DNA of 64,000 nt from Streptococcus bovimastitidis (GCF_001885095.1 NZ_LZDD01000001.1:620001-684000); one strand, 5' to 3'; numbered from the stretch's first letter, positions 45,718-54,370 are shown. Numbers and translations: made by a program. The notes: generated by a model from the letters alone, not told the origin.

Positions 45718-46593
45718 TTAATCTTCTTCCATCAATAAGGTGGCTGAATTTCGCAGGTCAATTTTTTGCCCTGTTTCTTTGATATGTTGGAGATTCTGAT
45801 CATAGGAGCTAGAAAAGACCAAAGAATAAAGGATATCCAAGAGGACATGGATGGCAATATTGCTGCTAAAGTTGCCGATTTTAGAATAGAGTTTTTCACG
45901 CGTTGTTATTGGCAAAAAGAGGTCTACTTGTTTTGACAAACGGTTATTACCAATGGATGTGATAGCAATGGTCTTAACTTTTTTAATACGGGCAATTTTG
46001 GCAACATCTAAAACAGGTTGAGTCTCACCTGAAGTCGATAGCAATAAGGCAAGGGCTCCCCTTGGCATATTGTGGGCTTCATACCTCTCTTCTCCTAAAA
46101 GGGAAACCACATGGGCAAGACGACCTAGTCGACGTAATTTTAAAGCAAAATCCTGAGCAATTAGTAAATTGGCACTTTGACCGAAAATATAGATGACCTC
46201 TGCATTGGCTAAAAGACTTTGCGCTTCTTGCAAATGGTCCTGTTGTAAAAGACTCAATAAATCTTCGATTGTCGCTTTCTCTAAATGTGCGATTTTAGAG
46301 GCAATTAATAAGGGCGAATCGCCAGCTTCAAAGGGAATATTCGAATCTACTTTTGTAAAATGTCGACTTAAATAGGCATGTTCTGATAAATAGGCTTTTT
46401 TAAAATCTACCCAGCCCTTAAAACCAAGTTTTTTGGCAATTCTAACAATGCTAGAGGCCTGCGTATAAGTCGCTTTAGCTACCGCTTGGATACTCATATT
46501 TTCCAATTGATCAGCATTCTCCAATAAAAAAGCGACTGTCACTGATTCCGCGGGGGAAAAGGTCAAACTTTCCATTTCTTCTTTAATCAGCAT
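45718..46593 (-). CDS. MurR/RpiR-family transcriptional regulator
   Basis: 291 aa. N-terminal HTH (MSIQAVAKATYTQASSIVRIAKKLGF, about residues 33-60) and a SIS sugar-phosphate-binding domain (about 120-260: VIYIFGQSANLLIAQDFALKL, ALLLSTSGETQPVLDVAKIA). Such proteins sense phosphosugars. It is divergent from the GH4 phospho-beta-glucosidase and is its probable regulator. ATG follows GAGGAG. Confidence 0.9.
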   Translation of the reverse strand: MLIKEEMESLTFSPAESVTVAFLLENADQLENMSIQAVAKATYTQASSIVRIAKKLGFKGWVDFKKAYLSEHAYLSRHFTKVDSNIPFEAGDSPLLIASKIAHLEKATIEDLLSLLQQDHLQEAQSLLANAEVIYIFGQSANLLIAQDFALKLRRLGRLAHVVSLLGEERYEAHNMPRGALALLLSTSGETQPVLDVAKIARIKKVKTIAITSIGNNRLSKQVDLFLPITTREKLYSKIGNFSSNIAIHVLLDILYSLVFSSSYDQNLQHIKETGQKIDLRNSATLLMEED

Positions 46594-46637
46594 CGATGAC
46601 TCCTCTCAATTTCTATTAAAGCCAGTTTAACAAAATA

Positions 46638-46677
46638 TTTTACAAAATTCACTTGATATTTGAAAATATTTGTAAAA
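46638..46677. promoter_or_regulatory. inverted TTTTACAAA / TTTGTAAAA pair, probable RpiR operator
   Basis: TTTTACAAA (46638-46646) and its exact inverse TTTGTAAAA (46669-46677) lie with centres 31 bp apart, about three helical turns, between the divergent regulator and GH4 genes and upstream of the GH4 -35. Confidence 0.55.
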
Positions 46678-46702
46678 TGCCTTACAGAATCCACCACATA
46701 CC

Positions 46703-46730
46703 TTGCATAATTATTTCTTTGGCATATACT
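46703..46730 (+). promoter_or_regulatory. promoter of the GH4 gene
   Basis: TTGCAT (46703-46708), 16 bp, TATACT (46725-46730), then AAAGGAG before the ATG at 46775. Confidence 0.75.
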
Positions 46731-46774
46731 CGAAGTATGAAGTATAAAGAAAACACTTACAAAGGAGCAAGCTC

Positions 46775-48145
46775 ATGGTTAAAATTGCAACAATTGGCGG
46801 AGGCAGTAGCTATACACCAGAATTGATGGAGGGATTCATCAAACGTTATGATGAATTACCGATTACAGAAATCTGGTTAGTCGATGTTGAAGAAGGAAAA
46901 GAAAAACAAGAAATTGTAGGAGCAATGGCACAGCGCATGTGGGATGCGAGTCCATATGATGTTAAAGTGCACCTGACCTTAGACCGCGAAGAAGCCCTAA
47001 AAGATGCTGACTTCGTCACTACTCAATTTCGGGTAGGCCAACTCAATGCCCGTATCAAAGATGAACGGATTCCCTTCTCCTATGGGATTTTAGGACAAGA
47101 GACTAATGGCCCTGGAGGAATCTTTAAAGCCTTTAGAACGATCCCAATCATTTTAGAAATCGTAGAAGATATGAAACGCTTATGTCCAAACGCCTGGCTC
47201 ATCAACTTTGCTAACCCAGCTGGAATGGTAACTGAGGCTGTCTTGCGCTATGGTAAGTGGGAAAAGGTCATTGGACTATGTAATTTACCAGTAATGCTTA
47301 GAATGGGCGAAGCTGCCTTACTTGAGACTTCTGAAGATGAGCTGATTTATAAATTTGCCGGTATTAACCACTTTCACTGGCATAAAGTTGCTGACAAAAA
47401 AGGCAATGACTTAACAATGGAAGTCATCAACCGCCTTTACGATGAGAACACCACACTTCCAAAAAACATCTTTGATATTCCTTTCTTCAAAGAACAATTA
47501 GAAGCAATGAAAATGCTCCCTTGCGGTTACCATAACTACTATTACCGTTTTGATGAAATGCTAGCGCATGGCCTTGAAGAATACAAGACAATCGGAACAA
47601 GGGCCGAACAAGTATACACACTTGAAAAGAGTCTTTTTGATCTTTATCGAAACCCTGAACTCAATTACAAACCCAAGGAATTAGAAGAACGTGGTGGAGC
47701 CCACTATTCTGATGCTGCCTGTGAAACAATTGCTTCCATTTATAGCAATAAAAATACAGAATTAGTTGTCTCAACTCGGAACAATGGAGCAGTCCCAGAT
47801 TTACCAACTGATTGTGCTGTTGAAGTAACTGCTAATGTTGGCGCTGCAGGTGCTCGTGCAGTAGCCTTCGGTCATTTACCAACCGCTGAGCGTGGCTGGC
47901 TTCATGTCATGAAAGCCATGGAACTCTTAACCATTGAAGCTGCTGTAACAGGCAACTATGGTACAGCCTTACAAGCCTTCATCATTAATCCATTAATTCC
48001 AAGTGGTGAGCGAGCAAAAAATGTCCTCAATGAACTTCTACTTGCTCATAAAAAACATCTTCCTCAATTTGCGGATACTATTGCTCGCCTAGAAAAAGAA
48101 GGCGTCCAAATTAAAGACGAGAAAGTTCGTCAACTCTGCCAATAA
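46775..48145 (+). CDS. 6-phospho-beta-glucosidase, GH4 (LicH/CelF type)
   Basis: 456 aa. NAD-binding N-terminus IATIGGGSSYTPELMEGF, metal-site Cys in IGLCNLPV and His in AGINHFHWH. GH4 enzymes use NAD+, Mn2+ and an oxidation-elimination mechanism, unlike the three GH1 enzymes at 12-21 kb. Acts in the cytoplasm on cellobiose-6-phosphate and similar. No PTS gene is adjacent, so uptake must rely on BglP or another permease elsewhere. Confidence 0.93.
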   Translation: MVKIATIGGGSSYTPELMEGFIKRYDELPITEIWLVDVEEGKEKQEIVGAMAQRMWDASPYDVKVHLTLDREEALKDADFVTTQFRVGQLNARIKDERIPFSYGILGQETNGPGGIFKAFRTIPIILEIVEDMKRLCPNAWLINFANPAGMVTEAVLRYGKWEKVIGLCNLPVMLRMGEAALLETSEDELIYKFAGINHFHWHKVADKKGNDLTMEVINRLYDENTTLPKNIFDIPFFKEQLEAMKMLPCGYHNYYYRFDEMLAHGLEEYKTIGTRAEQVYTLEKSLFDLYRNPELNYKPKELEERGGAHYSDAACETIASIYSNKNTELVVSTRNNGAVPDLPTDCAVEVTANVGAAGARAVAFGHLPTAERGWLHVMKAMELLTIEAAVTGNYGTALQAFIINPLIPSGERAKNVLNELLLAHKKHLPQFADTIARLEKEGVQIKDEKVRQLCQ

Positions 48146-48151
48146 GAAAAT

Positions 48152-48182
48152 AAAGCCCTCCATATTGTTATGGAGGGTTTCA
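48152..48182 (+). terminator. terminator of the GH4 gene
   Basis: Stem CCCTCCATA/TATGGAGGG with loop TTGT, flanked by AAAG and TTTC; moderate T-run. Confidence 0.75.
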
Positions 48183-48189
48183 TTGTAAT

Positions 48190-48230
48190 TTTGTAAAATC
48201 AATGTGAAAACCAATTATAAATTTTACAAA
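48190..48230. promoter_or_regulatory. second TTTGTAAAA / TTTTACAAA pair, downstream of the GH4 gene
   Basis: TTTGTAAAA (48190-48198) and TTTTACAAA (48222-48230), centres 32 bp apart, nearly the same spacing as the pair upstream of the gene, between the GH4 terminator and the convergent gtrA gene. Confidence 0.4.
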
Positions 48231-48264
48231 TTTACTGTAAAGTCCATCATGAATAATCAGGAAA

Positions 48265-48705
48265 TTAAGATTTCTTATTATTAAAAACAAATAATTTACT
48301 GAGGAAATAATTTAATACAATGACTAATACTTGACCAAAAACTGTTTCAATCGAATTGATTAAACTCTGGTTTTGATGAACAAACTGACCAATAATTTGC
48401 GGAAAGGCATCCACAAAGATAAATGCCAGGAGAACATCTAGGACAAGTGTTACTAACCTAGCAATGATAAATTTAATTAAACGGTTAAGGTAACCCTTGC
48501 GCTCTTGCTTAAAGACCAAAGTATCATTAGTGACGAAGGCAAAAAGAATAGCTATGATATTAGCCAAACCGGCAGCAAATGTAGCATCAGCTTTAAAGTG
48601 GAAAATAATTAGGCGTGAAATAATATAGACTACTGTAGTCAGTACCCCAAAAATCAGATACATGACCACTTCGCTCTTCATTAGTTTTTTTAGGTTAATG
48701 TTCAT
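48265..48705 (-). CDS. gtrA: GtrA-family membrane protein (lipid-linked sugar flippase)
   Basis: 146 aa with four hydrophobic segments, the size and pattern of GtrA (FAFVTNDTLVFK after segment 2, YFLSKLFVF at the C-terminus). Thought to flip undecaprenyl-phosphate-linked sugar across the membrane. Lies 46 nt after gtrB copy 1 in the same direction. Confidence 0.88.
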   Translation of the reverse strand: MNINLKKLMKSEVVMYLIFGVLTTVVYIISRLIIFHFKADATFAAGLANIIAILFAFVTNDTLVFKQERKGYLNRLIKFIIARLVTLVLDVLLAFIFVDAFPQIIGQFVHQNQSLINSIETVFGQVLVIVLNYFLSKLFVFNNKKS

Positions 48706-48751
48706 AGATTTTCTTTCTAAAAGAATTCTTAGGGACTCGGTTTAAATACTA

Positions 48752-49690
48752 TTAGCCACGTTCCTTTAAGATGTAAATAGGACGTTTTTTTGTTTCCAAA
48801 AAGATTTTAGCCACATATTTACCTAAAATTCCAAGGCAAAGTAATTGGAGTCCACCAATGAATAGAATAACCACAATTATACTGGCCCAACCATTGACAC
48901 TACCACCAACTGTTAGCTTTCGGATAACGACAAATAGAATACCAATGATAGAAGCAATAAAGGACAAGAGGCCACTATAAGTAGCAAGGCTTAGTAAAGC
49001 TTCTGAGAAGTTAATAAAGCTATCCATTGAGTAAGAAACCAATTGCCAGAAATTCCAAGAAGTTTGTCCAGCAACACGTTCTCTATTTTCAAAAGAAATG
49101 TAATAGGTCTTGTAACCTACCCAAGAAAAAATCCCCTTACTAAAACGATTGACCTCACCCATTTCTAAAACACTATCCAGAACTTGTCTGGTCATCAAGC
49201 GATAGTCACGAGCACCATCAACAATCTTTGTCGTTGAAACTGCATTAATTATTTTATAAAAAAGATTGGAGAAAAAGGTCCGAATAGGAGGCTCTCCATC
49301 ACGGTTTTTGCGTCGTGTACCGACAATGTCGAATCCCTCTTGAATTTTTTCATACATTTGCACCAGTAATGCTGGTGGATCCTGTAAATCAGCGTCCATA
49401 ACCGTAATGTAATCACCTTGAGCATGTTCTAAGCCAGCTAAAAGCGCACTTTCCTTGCCAAAATTGCGCGACAGCGCCAAATAATGAACATTAGCAAACT
49501 GCTTGGACAGGTCTTTTAAGACCGCCAAAGTCTGATCTTTGGACCCATCATCAACAAAGAGGTATTCAAAATCCACCTTTTCCGCAAGTTCTTTTTCATA
49601 CTTTTGGGTTTCATGTAAAAACAAAGTGACCGCTTCTTCCTCGTTAAAACAAGGAACAACAATCGATAAGAGCTCTTTTTCTTTCAGCAT
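48752..49690 (-). CDS. gtrB: undecaprenyl-phosphate glycosyltransferase, GT2 (copy 1)
   Basis: 312 aa, GtrB/CsbB type. N-terminal GT2 domain (SIVVPCFNEEEAVTLF; DxD in VMDADLQDPP; SRNFGKESALLAG), followed by two C-terminal membrane helices (about residues 230-300). Makes undecaprenyl-phosphate-linked sugar on the cytoplasmic face. Over most of its length it is nearly the same as the copy at 51.7 kb, including a similar promoter region. Confidence 0.92.
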   Translation of the reverse strand: MLKEKELLSIVVPCFNEEEAVTLFLHETQKYEKELAEKVDFEYLFVDDGSKDQTLAVLKDLSKQFANVHYLALSRNFGKESALLAGLEHAQGDYITVMDADLQDPPALLVQMYEKIQEGFDIVGTRRKNRDGEPPIRTFFSNLFYKIINAVSTTKIVDGARDYRLMTRQVLDSVLEMGEVNRFSKGIFSWVGYKTYYISFENRERVAGQTSWNFWQLVSYSMDSFINFSEALLSLATYSGLLSFIASIIGILFVVIRKLTVGGSVNGWASIIVVILFIGGLQLLCLGILGKYVAKIFLETKKRPIYILKERG

Positions 49691-49835
49691 AATTGCCTTT
49701 CTCTAACATGCAAATCAATTTCTCAAATTAAGCCTATTTTAACATAAATGAGAGGAAATTACTTGAATAGCTTGTTAGAGGAGTTGGAAGTAGGGTTGGG
49801 AAAAACTTAAGAATGAAATGAATTGATAATTAGAC

Positions 49836-51692
49836 CTAACTGATTATTAATTTACGTTTATCAGATTTACTTTTGAATACAGCTATTATTGGTAAAAGAA
49901 TCCAAGTTATTAGAGAAATACCAATAGCTAACTTATGAGCAATTGTCTTATGATAAGTGATAAAAATTTTCTTAGTGTCAGGTTTTTCAATAGCTAACCA
50001 TCCGTCTTTATCCTTATAACTGTGTAGAATGGCACCATCACTATTTTTAGCAACAAAACCTTTTAAATAGGTAATTGGTGACCTAACTACTTTTGTTCCT
50101 TTAGGAATATCTTTAATAGTAAAAGTGAATTTATCCTGATTGAATTTTTTGAATTCGCGTTGACCGTCAAAGTAAACTGCGTTTTCAATCAAATCATTAG
50201 TTGAGACTTTATATGATTTCGGAAAATTAATGATCGGAGCAAATGAGTTTCCATTCTCAATTTTATAACTACCGCTATCTATATCATACTTACCATCTTC
50301 TCGTGGAATTCTCTTAATTTGTTGATTTGTCCGATAGTCCATAAAACCATTTATTCGATAAAAACCTTTACCTGCGTCAGCACTAAAATAACCAAAATTA
50401 CTATTTGCCAATCCTTTATAAATATTTTCATTTGTAGCAAAGTAACTTACTTTATCAAATTCAGAAATTTCACCAGTAAAAATATCATTTTGCTTATCGA
50501 AACTTTGACAATTAAATAATACATAGAGTACTATTGCTCCGTATAATATTGTTTTGTTATTAATTTCAAAAATTTGGTAATAATTTTCTACAATTATGAC
50601 AATTAATAGAGCAATAAAGAAATAAAAAAACATGTCAAATCGATTTAAAGTTTGAATCATATCTATGAAAGCAATTTTTTGTAGATAAAAATATGGAATC
50701 AAATTACTTTGAATGATGCTTACTATAAAGATTGCTCCGATTAATATATTTGTTTCTTTATTAAACAACTTATATGTTGCAGCTAAAAGTAATGAGAAAA
50801 ATAAAATTAAAATGACAATATCTTGGAAAGTTAAAGCACTATTTATTCTTTCTAACCAAGTTACCTTACTTACACTGTTAGCAATTATTCCTTCAGTTCC
50901 AAGATTCATTGCTGGCACTTTTAACCAGTCATTTGATTTCTTTTGTTCAATTAAGGGAACAATAAAAATTAAAGTTCCTCCAATAATACTAATCCCTGAC
51001 AAAAGCCACGAGTTAATTCTTGATAGAGTAATTTTCATTCTATCTAATAGCAATAAAGAAATAAATAAAACTAATGTATAAATAACTAACAAGTATGTTG
51101 TTAAAAGATGAGTTAAAGTGATTAATATTATACTGAAAGTAACTTCAAATTGCCAATTCTTGAAGTCCTCAAACATTAGTTGGTAGATACCAATGATTGC
51201 TAGTGGTAAAAATAAATATGCTATTTGTTGATTATATGTTCCCATATTTAACATTCTGACATTAAATGTCGAATAGCCAAAAATGTAAATTATTGAAAAC
51301 AATAATGCTGTTTTTGGATTATGTTTTAGTTTGAAATAAGAATTAAAGGATAGATTTAATCCTAAAAAGTGAAAAAATACATTAAATATAATTACTGTTA
51401 ATACTGGTTTATTAATGAAAATTAAAAGTATAGCAATTGGATAATTAACAAAGTACGGATAAAAGAAATTTACTGCATATCCTTGATGATTAAATGAATA
51501 ATATGAAACATCCGGAATTATCTTACCATATTTTATGTTTTTAGAAAGTTCATAAATACGAGAAAAATGGAACCAAGAGTCCCAGTCCATATGAAATCTT
51601 TGAAATACTAGAAATGGTACCATAGGTATCAAAGCCAAGATAAAAAATAATAAATATCTTTTAAATTTGCTTTTTAAAATATTATTTACCAT
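49836..51692 (-). CDS. large polytopic membrane protein, YfhO/GT-C-like glycosyltransferase candidate
   Basis: 618 aa with a dozen or so hydrophobic segments in the first ~430 residues and one at the C-terminus, and a soluble part between (about 430-590). The early extracytoplasmic loop FHMDWDSWFHFSRIYEL has the acidic residues of lipid-linked-sugar (GT-C type) transferases. It overlaps gtrB copy 2 by 11 nt, as csbB and yfhO pair in Bacillus, so it probably transfers the lipid-linked sugar to a surface polymer (inference). Start ATG 51690-51692 follows AAGGAGA. More AT-rich than its neighbours, hinting at horizontal origin. Confidence 0.7.
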   Translation of the reverse strand: MVNNILKSKFKRYLLFFILALIPMVPFLVFQRFHMDWDSWFHFSRIYELSKNIKYGKIIPDVSYYSFNHQGYAVNFFYPYFVNYPIAILLIFINKPVLTVIIFNVFFHFLGLNLSFNSYFKLKHNPKTALLFSIIYIFGYSTFNVRMLNMGTYNQQIAYLFLPLAIIGIYQLMFEDFKNWQFEVTFSIILITLTHLLTTYLLVIYTLVLFISLLLLDRMKITLSRINSWLLSGISIIGGTLIFIVPLIEQKKSNDWLKVPAMNLGTEGIIANSVSKVTWLERINSALTFQDIVILILFFSLLLAATYKLFNKETNILIGAIFIVSIIQSNLIPYFYLQKIAFIDMIQTLNRFDMFFYFFIALLIVIIVENYYQIFEINNKTILYGAIVLYVLFNCQSFDKQNDIFTGEISEFDKVSYFATNENIYKGLANSNFGYFSADAGKGFYRINGFMDYRTNQQIKRIPREDGKYDIDSGSYKIENGNSFAPIINFPKSYKVSTNDLIENAVYFDGQREFKKFNQDKFTFTIKDIPKGTKVVRSPITYLKGFVAKNSDGAILHSYKDKDGWLAIEKPDTKKIFITYHKTIAHKLAIGISLITWILLPIIAVFKSKSDKRKLIIS

Positions 51693-52632
51693 AAAGATCA
51701 GTCTCCTTAACAATATAAACTGGTCTTTTCTTTGTTTCTAAAAAGATTTTTGCAACGTATTTTCCTAAAATTCCCAGGCATAGTAATTGGAGTCCACCAA
51801 TGAAAAGAATAACGACAATCATACTAGCCCAACCATTAACACTGCCACCAATGGTTAGTTTACGTATTATTACAAAAATAATTCCTATAATTGAAGCGAT
51901 AAAAGAAAGAATACCGCTATATGTTGCAATACTTAATAGGGCTTCAGAAAAATTGATAAAGCCTTCCATTGAATATTTAACGAGTTGCCAAAAATTCCAG
52001 GAGGTTTTACCCGCAACACGTTCTCTATTTTCAAATGAGATATAGTAAGTATCATAGCCAACCCAAGCAAAAATTCCCTTAGAGAAGCGGTTTACTTCAC
52101 CCATTTCTAGAATGCTATCAACGACTTGTCTTGTCATTAGTCGAAAGTCTCTGGCACCATCGACAATTTTAGTATCTGAAACAGAATTGATAATTTTATA
52201 GAAGATCTTTGCAAAGAAAGTCCTAATTGGTGGTTCTCCCTCTCTGTCTTTACGACGTGTCCCAACAATATCATAACCTTCTTGAATTTTTTCATACATG
52301 TTAACTAATAATTCTGGTGGATCTTGCAAATCAGCATCCATAACCGTAATGTAATCACCTTGAGCATGTTCCAAGCCTGCCAACAAAGCACTTTCCTTAC
52401 CAAAATTTCTTGAAAAAGAAAGATAATGAACATTCTCTATTGCTGAACTTACTTCTTTTAAAACTGTTAAGGTATTATCTTTTGATCCATCGTTAACAAA
52501 AATATATTCAAAATCTACTTGATTAACTAGATGATTCTCATATTTTATAGTTTCTTCTAGAAAAAGTTTAACTGTCTCTTCTTCATTGTAACAAGGGACA
52601 ATCACGGATAATAACTTCTTATGATTAGTCAT
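51682..52632 (-). CDS. gtrB: undecaprenyl-phosphate glycosyltransferase, GT2 (copy 2)
   Basis: 316 aa. Same architecture as copy 1 (VMDADLQDPPELL, SFSRNFGKESALLAG, C-terminal two-helix membrane anchor, LGKYVAKIFLETKKRP), with conservative changes mostly in the first 80 residues. ATG 52630-52632 follows AAGGATAGG. Directly coupled to the large membrane protein; dedicated donor-lipid synthase for it seems likely. Confidence 0.92.
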   Translation of the reverse strand: MTNHKKLLSVIVPCYNEEETVKLFLEETIKYENHLVNQVDFEYIFVNDGSKDNTLTVLKEVSSAIENVHYLSFSRNFGKESALLAGLEHAQGDYITVMDADLQDPPELLVNMYEKIQEGYDIVGTRRKDREGEPPIRTFFAKIFYKIINSVSDTKIVDGARDFRLMTRQVVDSILEMGEVNRFSKGIFAWVGYDTYYISFENRERVAGKTSWNFWQLVKYSMEGFINFSEALLSIATYSGILSFIASIIGIIFVIIRKLTIGGSVNGWASMIVVILFIGGLQLLCLGILGKYVAKIFLETKKRPVYIVKETDLYGK

Positions 52633-52702
52633 TCTTAACCTATCCTTCTTTTGATTTTTTAACATTCAAAAATTCTCAATTTAATCTTATTTTATCACAA
52701 TT

Positions 52703-52729
52703 ATTACAATTTGTACTACATAATGTAAT
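52703..52729. promoter_or_regulatory. 27-bp dyad between gtrB copy 2 and the RHH gene
   Basis: ATTACA (52703-52708) and TGTAAT (52724-52729) are centred on the same base (52716) as inner TGTA C TACA (52712-52720); 11 of 13 base pairs match. It is just upstream of the putative gtrB2 -10 (minus-strand TAAAAT, 52689-52694) and about 49 bp before the 57-aa gene, and is a candidate operator. Confidence 0.5.
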
Positions 52730-52777
52730 ATATCAATGATAGAGTTTATCACTTAGGATAGGTTTAGGAGGACAATT

Positions 52778-52951
52778 ATGGCTTTTACTTTAAAATCAGA
52801 CAAAAAAGAGTCTGAAATCAAGACTATAAGATTTCCTTTACAACTTATTCAAGAAATTGAAGAAGCAATTGTCAAAAAAGATGTCAGTTTTTCAAGTTTT
52901 GTCATTCAAGCTTGCGAATATGCTCTAAAAGACATGAACAGTAGAGATTAA
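52778..52951 (+). CDS. 57-aa ribbon-helix-helix-like DNA-binding protein
   Basis: Starts MAFTLKSDKKESEIKTIRF at an ATG behind TTAGGAGGA and ends at TAA 52949-52951. The pattern, a short basic beta-strand (IKTIRFPLQL) then two helices (IQEIEEAIVKKD and SFSSFVIQACEYALKDM), is that of Arc/MetJ-type ribbon-helix-helix repressors, resembling the YlcI/YnfO family. No toxin gene is next to it. The dyad upstream could be its own operator and that of gtrB2. Confidence 0.75.
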   Translation: MAFTLKSDKKESEIKTIRFPLQLIQEIEEAIVKKDVSFSSFVIQACEYALKDMNSRD

Positions 52952-52983
52952 CAATAATCACCTCATTTGATTATTTTTTTAAC

Positions 52984-53017
52984 AAAAAAACTCACTACAA
53001 AATGTAGTGAGTTTTTG
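52984..53017. terminator. terminator of rplJ-rplL
   Basis: Stem CTCACTACA/TGTAGTGAG (52991-52999, 53003-53011) with A- and T-runs on both sides; leftward it ends rplL, rightward it can end the RHH gene. Confidence 0.9.
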
Positions 53018-53035
53018 TTTAGCTTATCAACTCTA

Positions 53036-53401
53036 TTATTTAAGAGTAATTGTAGCTCCAGCTTCTTCAAGTTTAGCTTTAAGTTCTTCAGCTTCTGCTG
53101 CAGAAACGCCTTCTTTAACGTTAGCAGGTGCTCCATCAACAAGACCTTTAGCTTCTTTAAGACCAAGTCCAGTGATTTCACGTACAGCTTTGATAACGCC
53201 AACTTTTTTGTCGCCAGCAGCTGTTAATTCTACGTCGAATGAATCTTTAGCAGCTTCTTCAGCACCACCAGCAGCTGCAGCAGCTACAGGAGCAGCAGCA
53301 GTTACACCAAATTCTTCTTCGATAGCTTTTACAAGATCGTTAAGCTCAAGGATTGTAGCTTCTTTAATGTCAGCAATAATGTTTTCAATGTTCAATGCCA
53401 T
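53036..53401 (-). CDS. rplL: 50S ribosomal protein L7/L12
   Basis: 121 aa. N-terminal dimerisation part ([19 protein letters not shown]), Ala/Gly-rich hinge (about residues 38-50) and C-terminal domain with [13 protein letters not shown] and [12 protein letters not shown]. Forms the ribosomal stalk that recruits translation factors. Follows rplJ by 66 nt. Confidence 0.97.
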   Translation of the reverse strand: MALNIENIIADIKEATILELNDLVKAIEEEFGVTAAAPVAAAAAGGAEEAAKDSFDVELTAAGDKKVGVIKAVREITGLGLKEAKGLVDGAPANVKEGVSAAEAEELKAKLEEAGATITLK

Positions 53402-53467
53402 TTTTAATTTCCTCCAAATAGATAATTGTTTTAATATAGTATGTAACCAAGGTTACGAGTTGACGCA

Positions 53468-53968
53468 TTAAGCTGCGTCTTCTTTGTTTTCTGCAACAGC
53501 TTTAACAGCGTATGCAACGTTGCGAACTGGTGCTTGAAGAACTGAAAGTAACATAGAAAGCATACCTTCGCGGTTTGGCAATGTAGCAAGGGCCATGATA
53601 TCTTCTTTTGAAGAAACAGAACCTTCAATTGTTCCACCTTTGATTTCAAGCGCATCAGCAGTTTTTGCAAACTCGTTGATAATTTTAGCAGGTGCGATAA
53701 CATCTTCGTTTGAGAATGCTACTGCAGATGGTCCTACGAAAACATCGTCCATTCCTTCAAGTCCTGCTTGGACAGCAGCACGTGACAAGATAGAATTTTT
53801 GATTACTTTGAATTCAACGCCACTTTCGCGTAGTGAACGACGTAGTACAGTATCTTGATCAACTGTAAGACCACGAGAATCAACAACGACGATACTTGCA
53901 GCGTTTTTCATTTTCTCAGCAACAATGTCAACTAGTTCAGCTTTTTTTGCAATATTTGCTTCACTCAT
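53468..53968 (-). CDS. rplJ: 50S ribosomal protein L10
   Basis: 166 aa. Anchors the L7/L12 dimers to 23S r[23 protein letters not shown] and the C-terminal helix that binds L7/L12 are as expected. Regulated through the L10 leader just upstream; ACGGAGG ribosome site. Confidence 0.97.
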   Translation of the reverse strand: MSEANIAKKAELVDIVAEKMKNAASIVVVDSRGLTVDQDTVLRRSLRESGVEFKVIKNSILSRAAVQAGLEGMDDVFVGPSAVAFSNEDVIAPAKIINEFAKTADALEIKGGTIEGSVSSKEDIMALATLPNREGMLSMLLSVLQAPVRNVAYAVKAVAENKEDAA

Positions 53969-53984
53969 TAGTTTTACCTCCGTA

Positions 53985-54130
53985 ATTATTTTTTGTCTAG
54001 AGACAACAAAAAAAATCGCCTCTAAACCTAGACACGAAAGTACAAATACGTTATTTTTAAATATCGTTTTGTGCCTCGGTAGGAATATTATGAGCTAGGC
54101 TCCCCTACTGTCTTAGGTCAGTTTTATTTC
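53985..54130 (-). ncRNA. ribosomal protein L10 leader
   Basis: Structured, sequence-conserved 5' leader of rplJ. Elements I recognise on the minus strand include CCTAAGACAGTAGGGGAGCC, CCTACCGAGGCACAAAACG and CGTGTCTAGG. The L10-L12 complex binds here to lower expression of its own operon. Starts just after the expected transcription start (about 54136). Confidence 0.85.
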
Positions 54131-54142
54131 AAAACCTTATTT

Positions 54143-54171
54143 AGTATACACTATCTATTGCCATCTGTCAA
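54143..54171 (-). promoter_or_regulatory. strong rplJ promoter
   Basis: Minus strand TTGACA (54166-54171), 17 bp, TATACT (54143-54148): a near-consensus sigma-A promoter, as expected for a ribosomal operon. Confidence 0.88.
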
Positions 54172-54201
54172 CAAATATTCACTTGTTTTTTAAAATAAAA
54201 A

Positions 54202-54253
54202 GGTCAGTAAAGGTCAGTTTTTTATTGACCTTTACTGACCAAAAGTATATAAT
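54202..54253 (+). promoter_or_regulatory. clpL promoter with two inverted CtsR operators
   Basis: TTGACC (54225-54230), 17 bp, TATAAT (54248-54253). GGTCAGTAAAGGTCAG at 54202-54217 and, inverted, the complement of TTGACCTTTACTGACC at 54225-54240 each give the tandem heptad GGTCA(A/G)...GGTCA of CtsR. One operator covers the -35, the other lies just upstream. Confidence 0.88.
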
Positions 54254-54283
54254 ACTCTTAGAAGGTGGTTAGAAAGCCCTAAA

Positions 54284-54362
54284 GACAAGTATTCCGTTAG
54301 AACCTCTCAACTTCTAGTAAGGATTAAATGACTTGTCCCTTCAAAAAAAATAACTATGAGGT
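54284..54362 (+). promoter_or_regulatory. structured clpL 5' leader, possible SD-sequestering element
   Basis: The ~110-nt leader holds an imperfect hairpin: GACAAGT (54284-54290) with ACTTGTC (54331-54337), and inner TTAGAA with TTCTAG. The apical ACCTC (54302-54306) is complementary to GAGGT (54358-54362), the clpL Shine-Dalgarno sequence. Thermal control is a hypothesis. Confidence 0.4.
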
Positions 54363-54370
54363 AAATGATT

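Noticed and set aside
53007..53471. 154-codon plus-strand frame opposite rplL, Ala/Ser-rich
   Set aside because: Mirrors the Ala-rich hinge of L7/L12; no ribosome site or promoter.
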